Shown here piece after piece: positions 9,771-19,800 of a stretch of DNA of 64,000 bases. This DNA is from Saccharofermentans sp. (GTDB lineage Bacteria; Bacillota; Clostridia; Saccharofermentanales; Saccharofermentanaceae). The stretch spans positions 41,753-105,752 of the forward strand of contig JAILDX010000034.1 of assembly GCA_024688685.1 (NCBI GenBank), read 5' to 3'. Within the stretch, counting starts at the first letter, position 1. The number at the start of each line of letters is the position of its first letter. A program made the translations under genes and the position numbers. The notes beneath the pieces are model-generated. The model was not told the DNA's origin. It worked only from the letters and a program-made list of their open reading frames with translations, and ran no database searches.

Positions 9771-11381
9771 ATGCCTTACACAACGGAAGAAGAGATAAAG
9801 AGACGCCGCACCTTTGCGATCATTTCGCACCCGGACGCAGGTAAGACAACAATGACGGAGAAGCTTCTCCTCTACGGAGGTGCCATCCATATGGCCGGTT
9901 CAGTCAAGGCCCGTAAGGCCGCACGCCATGCCACATCAGACTGGATGGAGATCGAGAAGAAGAGAGGTATTTCGGTCACTTCCTCAGTTATGCAGTTCAA
10001 CTACGACGGTTACTGCATCAATATCCTTGATACACCCGGACACCAGGACTTCTCGGAAGACACATACCGTACGCTCTGCGCCGCAGATGCCGCAGTCATG
10101 CTCCTCGACGGAGCAAAGGGTGTCGAGGCACAGACCATAAAGCTGTTCGCAGTCTGCCGCAAGAGAGGCATTCCGATATTCACGTTTATCAATAAGATGG
10201 ACAGAGCCGCAAAGAATCCTTTTGACCTCATCGATGAGCTCGAGAAGGTCCTCGGCATCAGGTCATGTCCTATCAACTGGCCTATCGGTACGGATGGCGA
10301 TTTCGAGGGTGTGTATGAGAGATCGAGCGGCAAGGTCTTATTCTTTGATAAGGCAAACCAGGACCACGGTGCGTCGATGGTTACGCAGCAGGTCGCAGGT
10401 ATCGACGATCCGAAGCTGGCAGAGATGATCACTCCCGACCACTACGAGACACTGCAGAATGACATTGAGCTCCTCGATATGGCCGGAGACGAGTTTGATA
10501 AGGAGAAGGTTGACAAGGGTTTGCTGACACCTGTTTTCTTCGGTTCCGCGATCACGAACTTCGGCGTTGAGACATTCCTTAAGCATTTCCTTGAGATGAG
10601 CCCCATGCCGCAGCCTTATCACACGAGCGACGGTTTCGCTGAGCCTACGGATGAGATGTTCTCCGGATTTGTTTTCAAGATCCAGGCAAACATGGATCCC
10701 AACCACAGGGACCGTATGGCATTCCTCCGTATCTGCTCAGGCAAGTACGAGAAAAACATGACTGTCAACCATCTCAGGATCGGCAAGAAGATAACACTGG
10801 CACAGCCTCAGCAGTTTATGGCGCAGGACAGGAATATTGTTGAGGACGCGTACGCCGGAGACATCATCGGTATTTTTGACCCCGGTCATTTCAGGATCGG
10901 CGACACGCTGATCTCTACAAACAGAAGATTCGAATTTGATCCGATCCCGGTCTTTCCTCCCGAGAACTTCGCAAGAGTTGCGCCCAAGGATTCAATGAAA
11001 CGCAAGCAGTTCCTCAAGGGTATCGAACAGCTCTCTCAGGAAGGCGCGGTTCAGCTCTACAAGCAGCCGGACATCGGTACTGAGACATATATCATGGGCG
11101 TTGTCGGCGTGCTGCAGTTTGACGTTCTTGAGTACCGTCTTAAGAGCGAGTATGGTGTTGATATTCTCCGCACACCTTTAAATTACCGTCTGGCAAGATG
11201 GGTTTCGAGTGAGGCTGAAGGTGAAGAGTTCGATGCATCTAAGATGACACTCACTTCAACATCGTGCCTCGTACTTGACCGCGATGAGGAGCCCGTTGTT
11301 CTCTTCGAGTCAGAGTGGGCAGTTCAGTGGGCGATCGACCACAACGAGGCAATGAAGCTCCACTTCGAGGGCATAAAATAG
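9771..11381 (+). CDS. prfC: Peptide chain release factor 3
   Basis: A translational GTPase that removes RF1 or RF2 from the ribosome after termination. The 536-residue protein has G1 SHPDAGKTTMTEKLL, G3 DTPGHQDFSEDTYRTL, which separates RF3 from EF-G, and G4 FINKMDR. RF3 C-terminal domains follow, with GVLQFDVLEYRL. It is a lone plus-strand gene between two minus-strand blocks with its own promoter. A strong hairpin terminator follows at 11459, and a copy of the dispersed GGGACGGTTCTG repeat starts on the last base of its stop codon. Confidence 0.96.
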   Translation: MPYTTEEEIKRRRTFAIISHPDAGKTTMTEKLLLYGGAIHMAGSVKARKAARHATSDWMEIEKKRGISVTSSVMQFNYDGYCINILDTPGHQDFSEDTYRTLCAADAAVMLLDGAKGVEAQTIKLFAVCRKRGIPIFTFINKMDRAAKNPFDLIDELEKVLGIRSCPINWPIGTDGDFEGVYERSSGKVLFFDKANQDHGASMVTQQVAGIDDPKLAEMITPDHYETLQNDIELLDMAGDEFDKEKVDKGLLTPVFFGSAITNFGVETFLKHFLEMSPMPQPYHTSDGFAEPTDEMFSGFVFKIQANMDPNHRDRMAFLRICSGKYEKNMTVNHLRIGKKITLAQPQQFMAQDRNIVEDAYAGDIIGIFDPGHFRIGDTLISTNRRFEFDPIPVFPPENFARVAPKDSMKRKQFLKGIEQLSQEGAVQLYKQPDIGTETYIMGVVGVLQFDVLEYRLKSEYGVDILRTPLNYRLARWVSSEAEGEEFDASKMTLTSTSCLVLDRDEEPVVLFESEWAVQWAIDHNEAMKLHFEGIK

Positions 11382-11406
11382 GGACGGTTCTGAATTTGGG
11401 GACACA
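11381..11406 (+). repeat. GGGACGGTTCTG repeat fragment after prfC
   Basis: Bases GGGACGGTTCTGAA followed by TTTGGGGACACA begin at the final G of the prfC stop codon. The tail GGGGACACAT is inverted and complementary to ATGTGTCCCC at 11514-11523, so this fragment and the larger inverted copy bracket the prfC terminator. Confidence 0.7.
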
Positions 11407-11458
11407 TCTGCCGGACTGACTAACGGAAACCCCTTATTTTACAAGCATTCAAAATAAT

Positions 11459-11506
11459 AGGTGCAGCTTAAACTGATCAGCTGCACCTTATTTCTTGTGT
11501 TTTTTG
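11459..11506 (+). terminator. Intrinsic terminator of prfC
   Basis: AGGTGCAGCT (11459-11468) and AGCTGCACCT (11479-11488) form a perfect 10-bp stem with a 10-base loop. It is followed by a T-rich tract that includes TTTTTT. The site lies 78 bases after the prfC stop, and a reverse-strand role for GH16 is possible but less likely because the other side lacks a T run. Confidence 0.85.
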
Positions 11507-11519
11507 AGATGATATGTGT

Positions 11520-11655
11520 CCCCCAACTCATCCCACACCGATTGCTTCAGTCCTCGTTGCTTCGCTCCTGCGGAAGTCCGCAACCGGTGGTGGTCTTCGT
11601 TTACAGCCGGGGAGAACTGTCCCTGTTTTCAGAACCGTCCCCAAATTACCCCAAA
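11520..11655 (-). repeat. Dispersed ~120-bp GGGGACGGTTCTG element, inverted copy
   Basis: Read on the minus strand it starts directly after the GH16 stop and runs through GGGGACGGTTCTGAAAACAG, a diverged middle, GGACTTCCGCAGGAGCG, GACTGAAGCAATCGGTG and TGGGATGAG. The same order and near-identical ends occur in the tandem copies at 39106-39347. The middle (about 11570-11605) differs, so copies are mosaic. No open frame spans it. Confidence 0.85.
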
Positions 11656-12648
11656 TTATTCGTCGCGCTGGTAAACTCTTACCCAGTCAACTCTCATCTG
11701 GCCTCTCTCGTCAAACGGAGTATTCTCGTCAGGATCGCCGGGCCAGTTGCCGCCTACTGCTACGTTGAAGATAATGTAGAAAGGTTTGTCAAAAGGTGCC
11801 GGGAACTCAGCCGTGTAACCTGTCATCGGAGATGAGTACCACTCAGTCGTCTCATAGAACGGGATACCGTCAACAAGGAATGTAATCTTACCGGGCTCCC
11901 ACTCACAAGCATAGATGTGATAATCCGACGAGAACAAACCGTCCTCAAGTGTATATGAACCCTGATTCTGGTCGTGAGGATTGCCGTAGTGGATCGTTCC
12001 GTAAGTCGTATTTTCAGTACCGATTCCGCCTACGATCTCCATAATGTCGATCTCGCCGGATACAGGCCACTTGCCTGTTGTCGGAAGGAGCCAGAAAGCA
12101 GGAAGATAACCCTTGCCTTCAGGAGTCTTTATCTTCGCCTCGATCCTGCCGTACTGGAATGTAAATGTTCCGTAAGTATTAACACGGCCGGAATAATATG
12201 AAACATTGCCGTCATCACCAACCACCTTTGTCGGCTGGATTATGAGATTTCCGTCGGAGACGTATGCATACTCCTCGGAGTTGACATATTCCTGAAGCTC
12301 CTCATTTACCCAGTGTGAAGGGTGTGATTCTCTTGTCCAGAAGCTGCTGAGCTCCTCACCGTCAAACTCATCACTCCACACGAAATGGTATCCCTCAGGT
12401 ACTACGATATCATCCGGCTCATCAGCGGGCTCGAAAGGGACAGTCGTCATTGCCGTTGTAGTCGTAGCCTCTGTTGACTCCTCAGTCTCTGAAGCTTCTG
12501 TCTCTACAGAAGTCTCAGGTGTTGTGATTATAATTGCTGATTCCGTTGTTCCGTCCGGTGTTGATGTCTCAAGAGCAGTGCTGCATGACGTTACCGCATA
12601 GAGTGACATCGACGCAAGCAATACCAGTGCGATGATCCTTTTATTCAT
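11656..12648 (-). CDS. GH16 endo-beta-glucanase lipoprotein (laminarinase/lichenase type)
   Basis: The 330-residue product has a lipoprotein signal (lipobox VTSC), a Thr/Glu-rich linker to about residue 75, and a GH16 catalytic domain. The domain opens with YHFVWSDEFDGEELSSFW, and the active-site strand GEIDIMEIVG holds the two catalytic glutamates and the Asp between them. Family landmarks GYLPAFWLLP, WPVSGE and GGNWPGDPDE support a beta-1,3 or mixed-linkage beta-glucanase. It would act on the outer surface, cutting plant or fungal glucans. The start overlaps pepT by 8 bases, with AAAGGGG as ribosome site. Exact linkage specificity cannot be read. Confidence 0.92.
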   Translation of the reverse strand: MNKRIIALVLLASMSLYAVTSCSTALETSTPDGTTESAIIITTPETSVETEASETEESTEATTTTAMTTVPFEPADEPDDIVVPEGYHFVWSDEFDGEELSSFWTRESHPSHWVNEELQEYVNSEEYAYVSDGNLIIQPTKVVGDDGNVSYYSGRVNTYGTFTFQYGRIEAKIKTPEGKGYLPAFWLLPTTGKWPVSGEIDIMEIVGGIGTENTTYGTIHYGNPHDQNQGSYTLEDGLFSSDYHIYACEWEPGKITFLVDGIPFYETTEWYSSPMTGYTAEFPAPFDKPFYIIFNVAVGGNWPGDPDENTPFDERGQMRVDWVRVYQRDE

Positions 12649-13879
12649 AACAAACCCCTTTCACGATCTCTACCAGGAGATCCGTGATCTTCTCCATACT
12701 CTCCACGCACACATATTCGTAAATGCCGTGGTAATTGTGCCCTCCGGAACAGATATTCGGGCAAGGGAGTCCGTTATTTGTAAGCGTCGCACCGTCAGTT
12801 CCGCCCCTGATGGGAAGGATTATCGGGTTGATGCCTGCTCTTTCCATTGCAGCGATACATCTGTTCACTGTATACATATTATCATGAACTATGACTTCCC
12901 GCATATTATAATATGTGTCTTTTATTTCAGCTGTTATCTCAGCCCCCGGATATTTTACATTGATGTCTGTACATATAGATTTAAGTCTATCTTTTTTCTC
13001 TTCGAACAAAGCTTTATCGTGATCTCTTATTATGTATTTCATTACGGTCTTCTCCACATCTCCGCTGATATCGGTAAGATGGTAAAAACCTTCGTGATCT
13101 TTGGTCGTTTCGGGTCTTTCAGTTCCCGGGATCAGAGCATCTATCTCCATTGCGACTCTCATCGAATTGATCATCTTCCCGTATGCGTCACCCGGATGCA
13201 CGTTGCGCCCGTTAACAGTTATCACGGCTGATGCAGCATTGAAGTTCTCGTATGAGATCTCGCCTATGATGCCGCCGTCGACCGTATATGCATAGTCGGC
13301 ACCGAAGCCTTCTAAATCAAAGAACATGGTGCCTTCGCCAATCTCCTCGTCCGGCGTGAATGCGATGCAGATGTTTCCGTGATCAATCCGGGGATGGGAG
13401 ACGATATATGATACCATCGTCATTATCTCGGCAATTCCCGCCTTATCGTCAGCACCGAGAAGAGTCGTTCCGTCTGTCGTGATGAGTGTCTTCCCGACGT
13501 AATTGAGCAGCTCGGGGAACGATTCGGGTGACAATACCTTTGAACCGCTGCCGTTCATGCCGAGTATTATGTCTTTTCCGTCGTAATTCTCAATGATCTG
13601 CGGCCTGATATTGCGTCCTGAAGCGTCCGGAGACGTGTCCATGTGAGAAATAAAACCGATTGCGGGGAGATCCCCGCGACCCTTTATTTTGCTGTATATG
13701 TAACAATGTTCCTCATCGTAATCAACCTGCAGACCCATCGCTTTCAGCTCATCAGCGAGCAGCGAAGCCAGCTCGAACTGGTTCTCCGTGCTGGGGTGCG
13801 TTCCGGTTTCCTCGGAAGACGTTGTCTCGACTGCGACATAGCGCAGAAAACGTTCTACAACCTCAGATCTGAAATCCAT
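12641..13879 (-). CDS. pepT: Tripeptidase T
   Basis: An M20B zinc peptidase that removes the N-terminal residue from tripeptides in the cytoplasm. The 412-residue protein has PepT metal and catalytic motifs in order: GFISHMDTSPD, LLGADDKAGIAEI, FTPDEEIGEGT, TVDGGIIGE and GGTDGATLTNNGLPCPNI, ending near GGHNYHGIYE. Its ATG overlaps the stop of the upstream CPBP gene in a TGATG junction, and the GH16 glucanase begins inside its last codons, so the four-gene run CPBP-CPBP-pepT-GH16 is translationally linked. Confidence 0.95.
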   Translation of the reverse strand: MDFRSEVVERFLRYVAVETTSSEETGTHPSTENQFELASLLADELKAMGLQVDYDEEHCYIYSKIKGRGDLPAIGFISHMDTSPDASGRNIRPQIIENYDGKDIILGMNGSGSKVLSPESFPELLNYVGKTLITTDGTTLLGADDKAGIAEIMTMVSYIVSHPRIDHGNICIAFTPDEEIGEGTMFFDLEGFGADYAYTVDGGIIGEISYENFNAASAVITVNGRNVHPGDAYGKMINSMRVAMEIDALIPGTERPETTKDHEGFYHLTDISGDVEKTVMKYIIRDHDKALFEEKKDRLKSICTDINVKYPGAEITAEIKDTYYNMREVIVHDNMYTVNRCIAAMERAGINPIILPIRGGTDGATLTNNGLPCPNICSGGHNYHGIYEYVCVESMEKITDLLVEIVKGVCYE

Positions 13880-14853
13880 CAGCCCTCCTTAACCGCAGTC
13901 TCACCCCTAGCGTCCTTACGCATAGGAATAATAGCCAGAACCACGATTCCGATTACAAGAACGATGGTAACTCCGAGACCTCCCTCAAGACCAAAGGCTC
14001 CGCCGTTGATCAGCTCCTTGCCGGAAACGAAGTCAGAAACGAATACCGTGTCCATAAGCTCATTGCCGCTGACCTGAATACCATAGATATTGCCCTGAAC
14101 GAAGTTCCATACACTGTGAACTGCGGAACACATCCAGATATTTCCTGTCTTAACGAACATGACGGAAGCAAAAACGCCGAAGAGCACGAGATTGATAAAT
14201 GCCAGAACACTGATTCCGTCATTGAACAGATGAAGTGCCGCAAAGAACAATGCGTTGACTATGATGCCGAACATTACCGTATATCTTCTTGCGAGAGACG
14301 TCATGAGGAAGCCTCTGCAGCAGACCTCTTCCTCCATGCCCTGAATGAGCCATCCGCCGAAACAGAAAATGATCGGTCCGATATTGATCGCATCAGCCAG
14401 ATGAACCTTGATACCGCCTGTCAGTGCACAGAACAGGATAGCCAGCGTGAATATTCCGAAACCGATACCCAGACCGATAAGATACTGCACTGCTGCACCC
14501 TTCTTAACAAAACCGATGGTCCTGAGCTTACGTTTCTCGATAAACCTTACATACAGGCAGTGAATAATCGTAATGATGATCAGTAAGTACAGCTGTATCC
14601 CCATGATCACCGTACTGTTGATAATATCAGGATTCTCGCTTCCTATTTTTTTTAGGATCAGATTCAACGGGATTATCGGGAATATCATTACTATCTCACT
14701 GACTATCATAAGACCAATGCTGATAAGCAGCGTCAGTATCCAGATAAGGCCCGGTTTCTTTCCCGGTTTTGCCTTAGCTCTTGCTGATTCTCTTGCTTCT
14801 TCGATTATATTCGGAACGCCGAAGAATTCCTTCAGTTTATATCTGTTCTCCAC
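13879..14853 (-). CDS. CPBP-family intramembrane metalloprotease, second tandem copy
   Basis: A multi-pass membrane protein of 324 residues with the CPBP (Abi/CAAX protease-like) motifs MEEEVCCRGFLMTSLARRY and FFAALHLFN, and a later His in MCSAVHSVWN. Family members cleave prenylated or other membrane peptides, or serve in bacteriocin immunity. GTG at 14853 is taken as the start because GGAGG lies 9 bases before it and because the sequence then aligns with the neighbour (ENRYKLKEFFGVP against MKELFGVP). An upstream start at 14901 would overlap the neighbour more. It overlaps the first copy by 17 bases. Confidence 0.85.
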   Translation of the reverse strand: MENRYKLKEFFGVPNIIEEARESARAKAKPGKKPGLIWILTLLISIGLMIVSEIVMIFPIIPLNLILKKIGSENPDIINSTVIMGIQLYLLIIITIIHCLYVRFIEKRKLRTIGFVKKGAAVQYLIGLGIGFGIFTLAILFCALTGGIKVHLADAINIGPIIFCFGGWLIQGMEEEVCCRGFLMTSLARRYTVMFGIIVNALFFAALHLFNDGISVLAFINLVLFGVFASVMFVKTGNIWMCSAVHSVWNFVQGNIYGIQVSGNELMDTVFVSDFVSGKELINGGAFGLEGGLGVTIVLVIGIVVLAIIPMRKDARGETAVKEG

Positions 14854-15799
14854 AGTCAGCCACCTCCGCTTCTTTTCTATTTGGAATAAAAAACATAACA
14901 ATTATACCAATTACGAGGACAAGTGATATAGCCAATCCGCCCTCGAGGCCGAAATTGCCGCCGTTTATCAGGTCCTTACCGGGAACAAACTCGCAGACAA
15001 AGATAGAATCCTGCAGTTTCTGGCCGCTGACCTGGATGCCGAAGAAGTTCCCCTGCACGAAGTTCCACAGCGCGTGGATCGCACCGCACATCCAGATGTT
15101 TCCGGTCTTGATAAAAACGAGTGACGCAAAGAAACCGAACAGGATGATATTGAGGCACGGCAGGATGCTGAAGTTTGAGTTCAGGATATGAAGCAGTCCG
15201 AACAAAACGGAGTTGATGATAACACCTAATGTCAGCGAATATCTTCTTGCAATGGATGTCATCAGGAAACCTCTGCAGACGACTTCTTCGGACATACCCT
15301 GAACGAGCCATGCGACAAGTGCAAGCAGTATGATTCCGATATTATAATCACTTCCGGAAGAGATCTTTACAGCACCTGTAACAACGCAGAACAGCACGCC
15401 AAGTGAGAAGATCGCAAAACCTGCAACGGCACCGATAAGATAATTCACAGCCGCGCCCTTCTTAACAAAACCTAATGTTCTTATCTTGCGCTTCTCAATA
15501 AACTTTACATAAACACAGAAGATTATTATCGTGAAGATCAGAAACAGATGAAGGAGCGCCGACATTATGGTTCCTGATACCTCAAGAGTCTCCATACCGC
15601 TGTTCTTTCTGAACATGTTTATGAATATAAGACCAATTGTAGGAGCGGACGCGAAACTCATCCCGATATAGTTAAGCAGCAGGCAGATCAGTACTGTCAG
15701 TGCCCAGTTCATTCCCGGTCTCGCACCCGGCTTTGCAATCTTCTTTGCTGATTCCCTTGCCTCGTCAACGATCTGAGGCACACCAAATAATTCTTTCAT
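14837..15799 (-). CDS. CPBP-family intramembrane metalloprotease, first tandem copy
   Basis: The 320-residue membrane protein is a clear paralogue of the following gene. Both share the opening KELFGVPQIVDEARESAK, a KFIEKRK(I/L)RT(L/I)GFVKKG segment, the catalytic MSEEVVCRGFLMTSIARRY, a His motif in FGLLHILN, and a C-terminal NGGNFGLEGGLAISLVL. ATG 15799 is chosen because GGAGGG sits 6 bases upstream; three earlier in-frame Met codons lack a ribosome site. The substrate is unknown. The pair looks like a tandem duplication kept at about equal length. Confidence 0.85.
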   Translation of the reverse strand: MKELFGVPQIVDEARESAKKIAKPGARPGMNWALTVLICLLLNYIGMSFASAPTIGLIFINMFRKNSGMETLEVSGTIMSALLHLFLIFTIIIFCVYVKFIEKRKIRTLGFVKKGAAVNYLIGAVAGFAIFSLGVLFCVVTGAVKISSGSDYNIGIILLALVAWLVQGMSEEVVCRGFLMTSIARRYSLTLGVIINSVLFGLLHILNSNFSILPCLNIILFGFFASLVFIKTGNIWMCGAIHALWNFVQGNFFGIQVSGQKLQDSIFVCEFVPGKDLINGGNFGLEGGLAISLVLVIGIIVMFFIPNRKEAEVADCGEQI

Positions 15800-15901
15800 A
15801 TTAAACCCTCCGTTCATTCTCATATTATCATCCCGAAAGGTCAAAAGAACTGATGTGTCGTAAACCGCTTTTCTTCTGTCGTAAAATGCTTTTTCGTAAA
15901 A

Positions 15902-16735
15902 TCAGGCGTCTTTTGAGTTCTTAAAAACTGACATCATCTCGTTAGTGAGTGAGAAATCATCCGGCTGCAGCTCGACCTCTTCCCTGGTTGCCCATTTCGC
16001 GACCTTGAGTTCGTCCTTGTCCATCCTTATCGTGTCGTCACCGTCAACCTCGCAGAAGAATCCGACGAGCATGTCGGCTGCAGTTCCCCACGGCTGTGAC
16101 TTGTAGTAACGGATATTCTTAACCTTGAGACCAACTTCCTCATAGACCTCGCGCTCGACCGTCTGCTCAAGTGTCTCACCTATCTCGGTAAAACCTGCGA
16201 CAAGCGCATAGAAAGGAACGTTATCGCGTCTTGCGTACTTGGTGACGAGTATCTTCTCACCGTTCCTGATGCCAACGATAACGGCCGGATTGATCCTCGG
16301 ATAGATGACATTGCCGCAGACGGGGCACACCATGGCACGCTCTGTCCTGGAAGTCCCGGTCGCATTCCCGCATCTTCCGCAATACGTGGAATCCTTATAC
16401 CACTTGTCGAGATGGTATGCCGTATACATAGCAAACAGTCTCTCCTTCGGTCCCGTTCCGCTGTGCCTGACATCATACATCTTCATAAAGGAGAATCCCT
16501 CGGGAGCCTTTACTACAGGCGGTGCGGCACGGTAATACTCCGTATCGTCGATACTGAATAGGTAAGTATACTCCCCCGCGCCCAGCATGGACACCATCGG
16601 GAGAACTAATTGACCGTCATCTATATTTACCAGAACGTTGTTCCCGTCGAAAACGAATACCTGATCACCCGGGGCAGCGTGTTTCTCCGGGTGGTATTCA
16701 TTATGCAGCTTGTGCGGTGCTATATCCTGTATCAT
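15902..16735 (-). CDS. nudC: NAD(H) diphosphatase / NAD-cap RNA decapping enzyme
   Basis: NudC hydrolyses NADH to NMNH and AMP and removes NAD caps from RNA. The 277-residue protein has a variable N-terminal domain, a zinc ribbon (YCGRCG and CPVCGNVIYPR, four Cys), and a Nudix box GFTEIGETLEQTVEREVYEEVG that matches the GX5EX7REUXEEXGU pattern. The NudC mark SQPW follows the box. The ATG overlaps in ATGA with a reading frame that continues in phase from carB (see findings), and carB ends about 90 bases upstream. Assignment is firm. Confidence 0.93.
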   Translation of the reverse strand: MIQDIAPHKLHNEYHPEKHAAPGDQVFVFDGNNVLVNIDDGQLVLPMVSMLGAGEYTYLFSIDDTEYYRAAPPVVKAPEGFSFMKMYDVRHSGTGPKERLFAMYTAYHLDKWYKDSTYCGRCGNATGTSRTERAMVCPVCGNVIYPRINPAVIVGIRNGEKILVTKYARRDNVPFYALVAGFTEIGETLEQTVEREVYEEVGLKVKNIRYYKSQPWGTAADMLVGFFCEVDGDDTIRMDKDELKVAKWATREEVELQPDDFSLTNEMMSVFKNSKDA

Positions 16736-16827
16736 TCTGCTTTGGCCTCCGCTTTCAAAACTTTTTTCATCTTGTACATCAGCTCATCAGCAACCTGCCC
16801 GGCCTGATCAAGATCATCCTTGCGGCA

Positions 16828-19800
16828 TTACTTAATGTCAGCGTGGAAATCCTGCAGTGCACGTACTCCCAGATGTGTATTGTTGTTAGCTGCCTTAATG
16901 CCCTCAGCAGAAGCCTTTGCGGCTGCCATTGTCGTGATATAAGGAACTCTGTGCTTGATGGCAAGCTTTCTGATATAGCTGTCATCATAAGCAGATGTCT
17001 TTCCTGCCGGTGTATTGATGATAAGATCGATATCACCGTTTGTGATCATATCAGCGATATTAGGTCTGCCTTCGTATATCTTCTTAACCTTTGTAGCCTC
17101 AATGCCGGCGCCTGCGATCATATCATATGTGCCGCCTGTTGCAAGGATCTTAAATCCGTCTGAAGCAAATGCCTTTGCAACCTCAACAAGATCACACTTG
17201 TCTCTGTCGCATACGGAAAGAAGAACAGTACCTTCTGTAGGGATCTGTGTCTTTGTTGCTTCCTGAGCCTTGAAATATGCCTCGCCAAATGAAGGAGACA
17301 GACCGAGAACCTCACCTGTGGAACGCATTTCGGGTCCGAGTACCGGGTCAACTTCCTGGAACATATTGAACGGGAAAACAGCTTCCTTAACACCATAGTG
17401 CGGAATGTTCTTGTGTGTGAGAGAAGGAACAGGTGATGCTTCTCCAGTGAGTTCGGATACCATGATCTGTGTAGCAAGTCTTACCATGTTGATAGCGCAG
17501 ACCTTTGATACGAGCGGTACTGTACGTGAAGCTCTCGGGTTAGCCTCGAGAACATAGACAACATCATCCTCGATGGCGTACTGCATGTTCATGAGACCGA
17601 CAACGCCCATCTCGATCGCGATCTTCTGTGTGTATTCCTTGATGGTCTCAACCTGTTTTGCGCTGAGGTTCATTGAAGGCAGGATACAAGCGGAGTCACC
17701 GGAGTGAACACCTGCAAGCTCGATATGCTCCATAACAGCAGGAACAAAGCAGCTCTTGCCGTCAGAGATAGCGTCTGCCTCACACTCAGTTGCGTGGTGC
17801 AGGAACCTGTCGATAAGGATAGGTCTGTCAGGTGTAACGCCGACAGCCGCATTCATGTAAACAGTGAGCATCTCGTCATCGTGAACGACTTCCATTCCGC
17901 GTCCGCCAAGAACGTAGGAAGGTCTGACCATAACGGGGTATCCGATCTTATTTGCGATAGCCAGAGCCTCGTTAACATTGACCGCCATACCTGCCTCAGG
18001 CATAGGGATGTTCAGTTTCTCCATCATTGCGCGGAAGTGATCTCTGTCCTCAGCGAGGTCGATCGTCTCAGGAGATGTTCCGAGGATCCTTACGCCGTTC
18101 TTCTTCAGGTCAGCTGCAAGATTCAGAGGTGTCTGTCCGCCGAAAGAAGCGATGACACCAAGCGGCTTCTCCTTCTCATGGATGGAAAGAACATCCTCCA
18201 GAGTAAGGGGCTCGAAATACAGCTTATCCGATGTATCGTAGTCGGTGGAAACCGTCTCAGGGTTGCAGTTAACGATGATGGACTCAAAGCCCATATCCTT
18301 AAGCGCAAGTGCTGCGTGAACACAGCAGTAGTCAAACTCGATACCCTGACCGATCCTGTTAGGGCCTCCGCCCAGGATCATGATCTTCTTATTGCTCGAG
18401 CAGGGGCTCTTGTCCTCAGAAAGATGATATGTGGAATAGTAATAAGCCGCATCCTTTGTACCGCTTACATGTACACCCTCCCATGACTCTCTGATGCCAT
18501 ACTCATAACGCTTGTTCCTGATATCCTCTTCAGGTACTTCCAGGAGCTTTGACAGATATCTGTCTGAGAATCCGTCGAGCTTAGCCTGCAGCAGCTGCGG
18601 CTTTGCGGGAACAGCACCCTTATTCTTCATAAGAGCCTCTTCCTCATCAAGGATCTCCTTCATCTGCTCAAGGAACCAGTGCTTGATCTTTGTAAGCTCA
18701 TAGATCTCATCGATCGTAGCTCCCTTGCGGAGTGCCTCATAAATTATGAACTGTCTCTCGCTTGAAGGAGTGATGAGCTTGCTCAAAAGCTCTTCCTTTG
18801 TAAGCTCATTAAAGTTCTTAGCGAAACCAAGTCCGTACCTTCCCGTCTCAAGGCTTCTGATTGCCTTCTGGAAAGCTTCCTTGTATGTCTTACCGATGCT
18901 CATGACCTCGCCGACAGCTCTCATCTGTGTGCCGAGCTTATCCTCTGCACCCTTGAACTTCTCGAAAGCCCATCTTGCAAACTTGATAACAACATAGTCG
19001 CCGTCAGGTACATACTTATCAAGCGTTCCGTACTTGCCACACTCGATCTCATCAAGTGTCAGACCACAAGCAAGCAGCGACGAAACATAAGCGATCGGGA
19101 AACCTGTCGCCTTTGAAGCAAGCGCTGAAGATCTTGATGTTCTGGGGTTGATCTCAATAACAACGATCCTGTCCGAAACGGGATCATGCGCAAACTGACA
19201 GTTACATCCGCCGATAACCTCGATAGCCTCAACGATCTTGTATGAATACTCCTGAAGCTTATCCTGAACCTCCTGGCTGATCGTCAGCATAGGAGCAGAA
19301 CAGAAAGAGTCACCTGTGTGAACGCCGATCGGGTCGATGTTCTCAATGAAACATACCGTGATCTTATTGTTCTTAGCGTCTCTTACGACCTCGAGCTCCA
19401 GCTCTTCCCATCCGCTGATGGACTCCTCGACGAGAACCTGTCCGACAAGGCTTGCCTGAAGTCCGCGCTCGCAGACAACCTTAAGTTCTTCAACGTTATA
19501 TACCAGACCGCCGCCGGCACCGCCCATTGTATAAGCAGGCCTCAGGACTACAGGATAGTGCAGCTCCTCAGCGATCTTCATTGCCTCTTCAACAGAATAA
19601 GCCTCGTGGCTTCTCGGCATCTCGATGCCCAGCTTATTCATCGTGTTCTTAAACTCGATTCTGTCCTCACCACGCTCAATGGCATCTACCTGAACGCCGA
19701 TGACCTTGACATTGTATTTCTCCAGAACACCCTCATTTGCCAGCTCTGAGCAAAGATTAAGACCGGACTGTCCGCCCAAATTAGGCAATAATGCATCCGG

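Noticed and set aside
9771..11381. Elongation factor G or a tetracycline-protection protein instead of RF3
   Set aside because: The length of 536 residues, the SHPDAGKTT P-loop and the DTPGHQDFSEDTYRTL motif are those of RF3.
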